21,548 nucleotides of DNA. Source: a virus. The stretch covers positions 1-21,548 of IMG/VR virus record IMGVR_UViG_3300025889_001100; one strand, given 5' to 3'. The notes under the pieces are model-generated. The model worked only from the letters and a program-made list of their open reading frames with translations, did no database searches and was not told the origin of the DNA. Position numbers and translations under genes: made by a program. This document shows, piece after piece, positions 21,183-21,548 of this stretch (position 1 is its first letter; each line of letters starts with the position of its first letter).

Positions 21183-21548
21183 TATGCTCTACCTAATAAA
21201 CTTGGTTTACCTAAAGTCAAGTCACCAGTTACACCAGTAGACCTTGTTATGATTGTTGATGATCTTCCTTTAGCTAAAGTTTTTCTTTTTCTTATTTCGA
21301 TTGGATCTTCTGCTTTTGTTGCTTCGCTTTGAGAAATTTCTGCAGTAGTAGGTGCAACTACTGTTGGAGCTTGAACAACTACACCAGAAGTATTCATACC
21401 ATCGCCACCACCATTATTGTTATTATTATTATTATTACCTTTGCTTTTACCTTTTGAATCTAAATTACCTTGATAATCTGAAGTACCCATTAAAGAATCA
21501 TTTGCTTTTTTATCTTTAGTCTTTTGTGTGTTTTCCCAACCTTCATCT
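21182..21548 (-). CDS. Partial gene in the T7 gp7.3 position, upstream of portal
   Basis: The reading frame has an ATG at 21490 that would give 102 residues. It stays open without a stop from there to the window edge, and no good ribosome binding site precedes the ATG. The upstream codons read like protein (DEGWENTQKTKDKKANDSL), so the true start is probably outside the window and this is the C-terminal part. Visible parts are a run of eight Asn followed by GGGDG, a Val/Thr/Pro-rich stretch, and a basic tail with KGRSSTIITRSTG ending LGKPSLLGRA. T7 gp7.3, a small virion protein involved in tail assembly and adsorption, sits in the same place and also ends in a basic Ser/Gly-rich tail. The link is by position and general character only. 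The stop codon overlaps the portal start as TAATG. Confidence 0.7.
   Translation of the reverse strand, partial: DEGWENTQKTKDKKANDSLMGTSDYQGNLDSKGKSKGNNNNNNNNGGGDGMNTSGVVVQAPTVVAPTTAEISQSEATKAEDPIEIRKRKTLAKGRSSTIITRSTGVTGDLTLGKPSLLGRA
21413..21436 (-). repeat. Asn-codon microsatellite (eight AAT/AAC codons)
   Basis: Eight consecutive Asn codons, seven AAT and one AAC, lie inside the gene upstream of portal and are followed by Gly codons. It reads as a flexible linker between the N-terminal part and the basic C-terminal tail. Trinucleotide runs like this change length easily by slippage without breaking the frame. Confidence 0.9.

Noticed and set aside
1-21548. tRNA genes, integrase, attachment site or insertion sequence
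   Set aside because: I saw no cloverleaf-like stretch, recombinase motif, terminal inverted repeats or target duplications; coding is almost continuous.

Overview
This window is a late structural region from a tailed phage with a short tail (podovirus). It is strongly AT-rich, and every credible gene lies on the minus strand, so the window reads from right (21548) to left (1) as one tightly packed late operon. The gene order follows T7: a gene in the gp7.3 position, portal (gp8), scaffold (gp9), major capsid protein (gp10 position), tail tubular proteins A and B (gp11, gp12), internal virion proteins (gp13, gp14, gp15 and gp16 positions) and a tail fibre with a gp17-type N-terminus. The low GC, T7-like order and AT-rich lectin-type tail genes suggest a marine phage, possibly infecting a SAR11 (Pelagibacter)-like host. 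That host is an inference. No host genes, tRNAs, integrase, RNA polymerase or replication genes lie in the window.

Head module (about 17.1-21.5 kb). A gene cut by the right edge leads into the portal. Then come a small Bbp19-type protein, the scaffold, a 60-residue unknown and the major capsid protein. The capsid protein resembles coat proteins related to phage BPP-1 more than T7 gp10, so the head genes look mixed with a T7-type tail. A perfect 8-bp GC-rich stem lies just after the capsid gene, where T7 has its Tphi terminator. A 66-residue unknown follows.

Neck, tail tube and ejection proteins (about 8.1-17.1 kb). Tail tubular A and B build the neck and nozzle. The gp13-, gp14-, gp15- and gp16-position proteins would travel in the virion and be ejected. 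The gp15-position gene holds an extremely AT-rich, Asn-rich stretch. The gp16-position protein is almost as long as T7 gp16 but shows no recognisable transglycosylase domain at its N-terminus.

Adhesin module (1-8.1 kb). An 876-residue fibre ends in an IPT/TIG domain plus an Ig-like domain. A LamG-SPRY protein and a DUF7483-type protein follow it. The same three-part order (IPT/TIG-Ig, LamG-SPRY, DUF7483) is then repeated by three further genes, giving two diverged tandem cassettes of about 3 kb each. This duplication is the most striking feature of the window. The left edge cuts a small gene that begins one base inside the last stop codon.

Most junctions overlap or are only a few bases apart, and six have the TAATG stop-start overlap, so translational coupling is likely. 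The only two non-coding gaps worth noting flank the capsid gene (100 and 50 bases). They hold short inverted repeats and a weak promoter candidate. No stretch of more than 300 bases lacks a gene.
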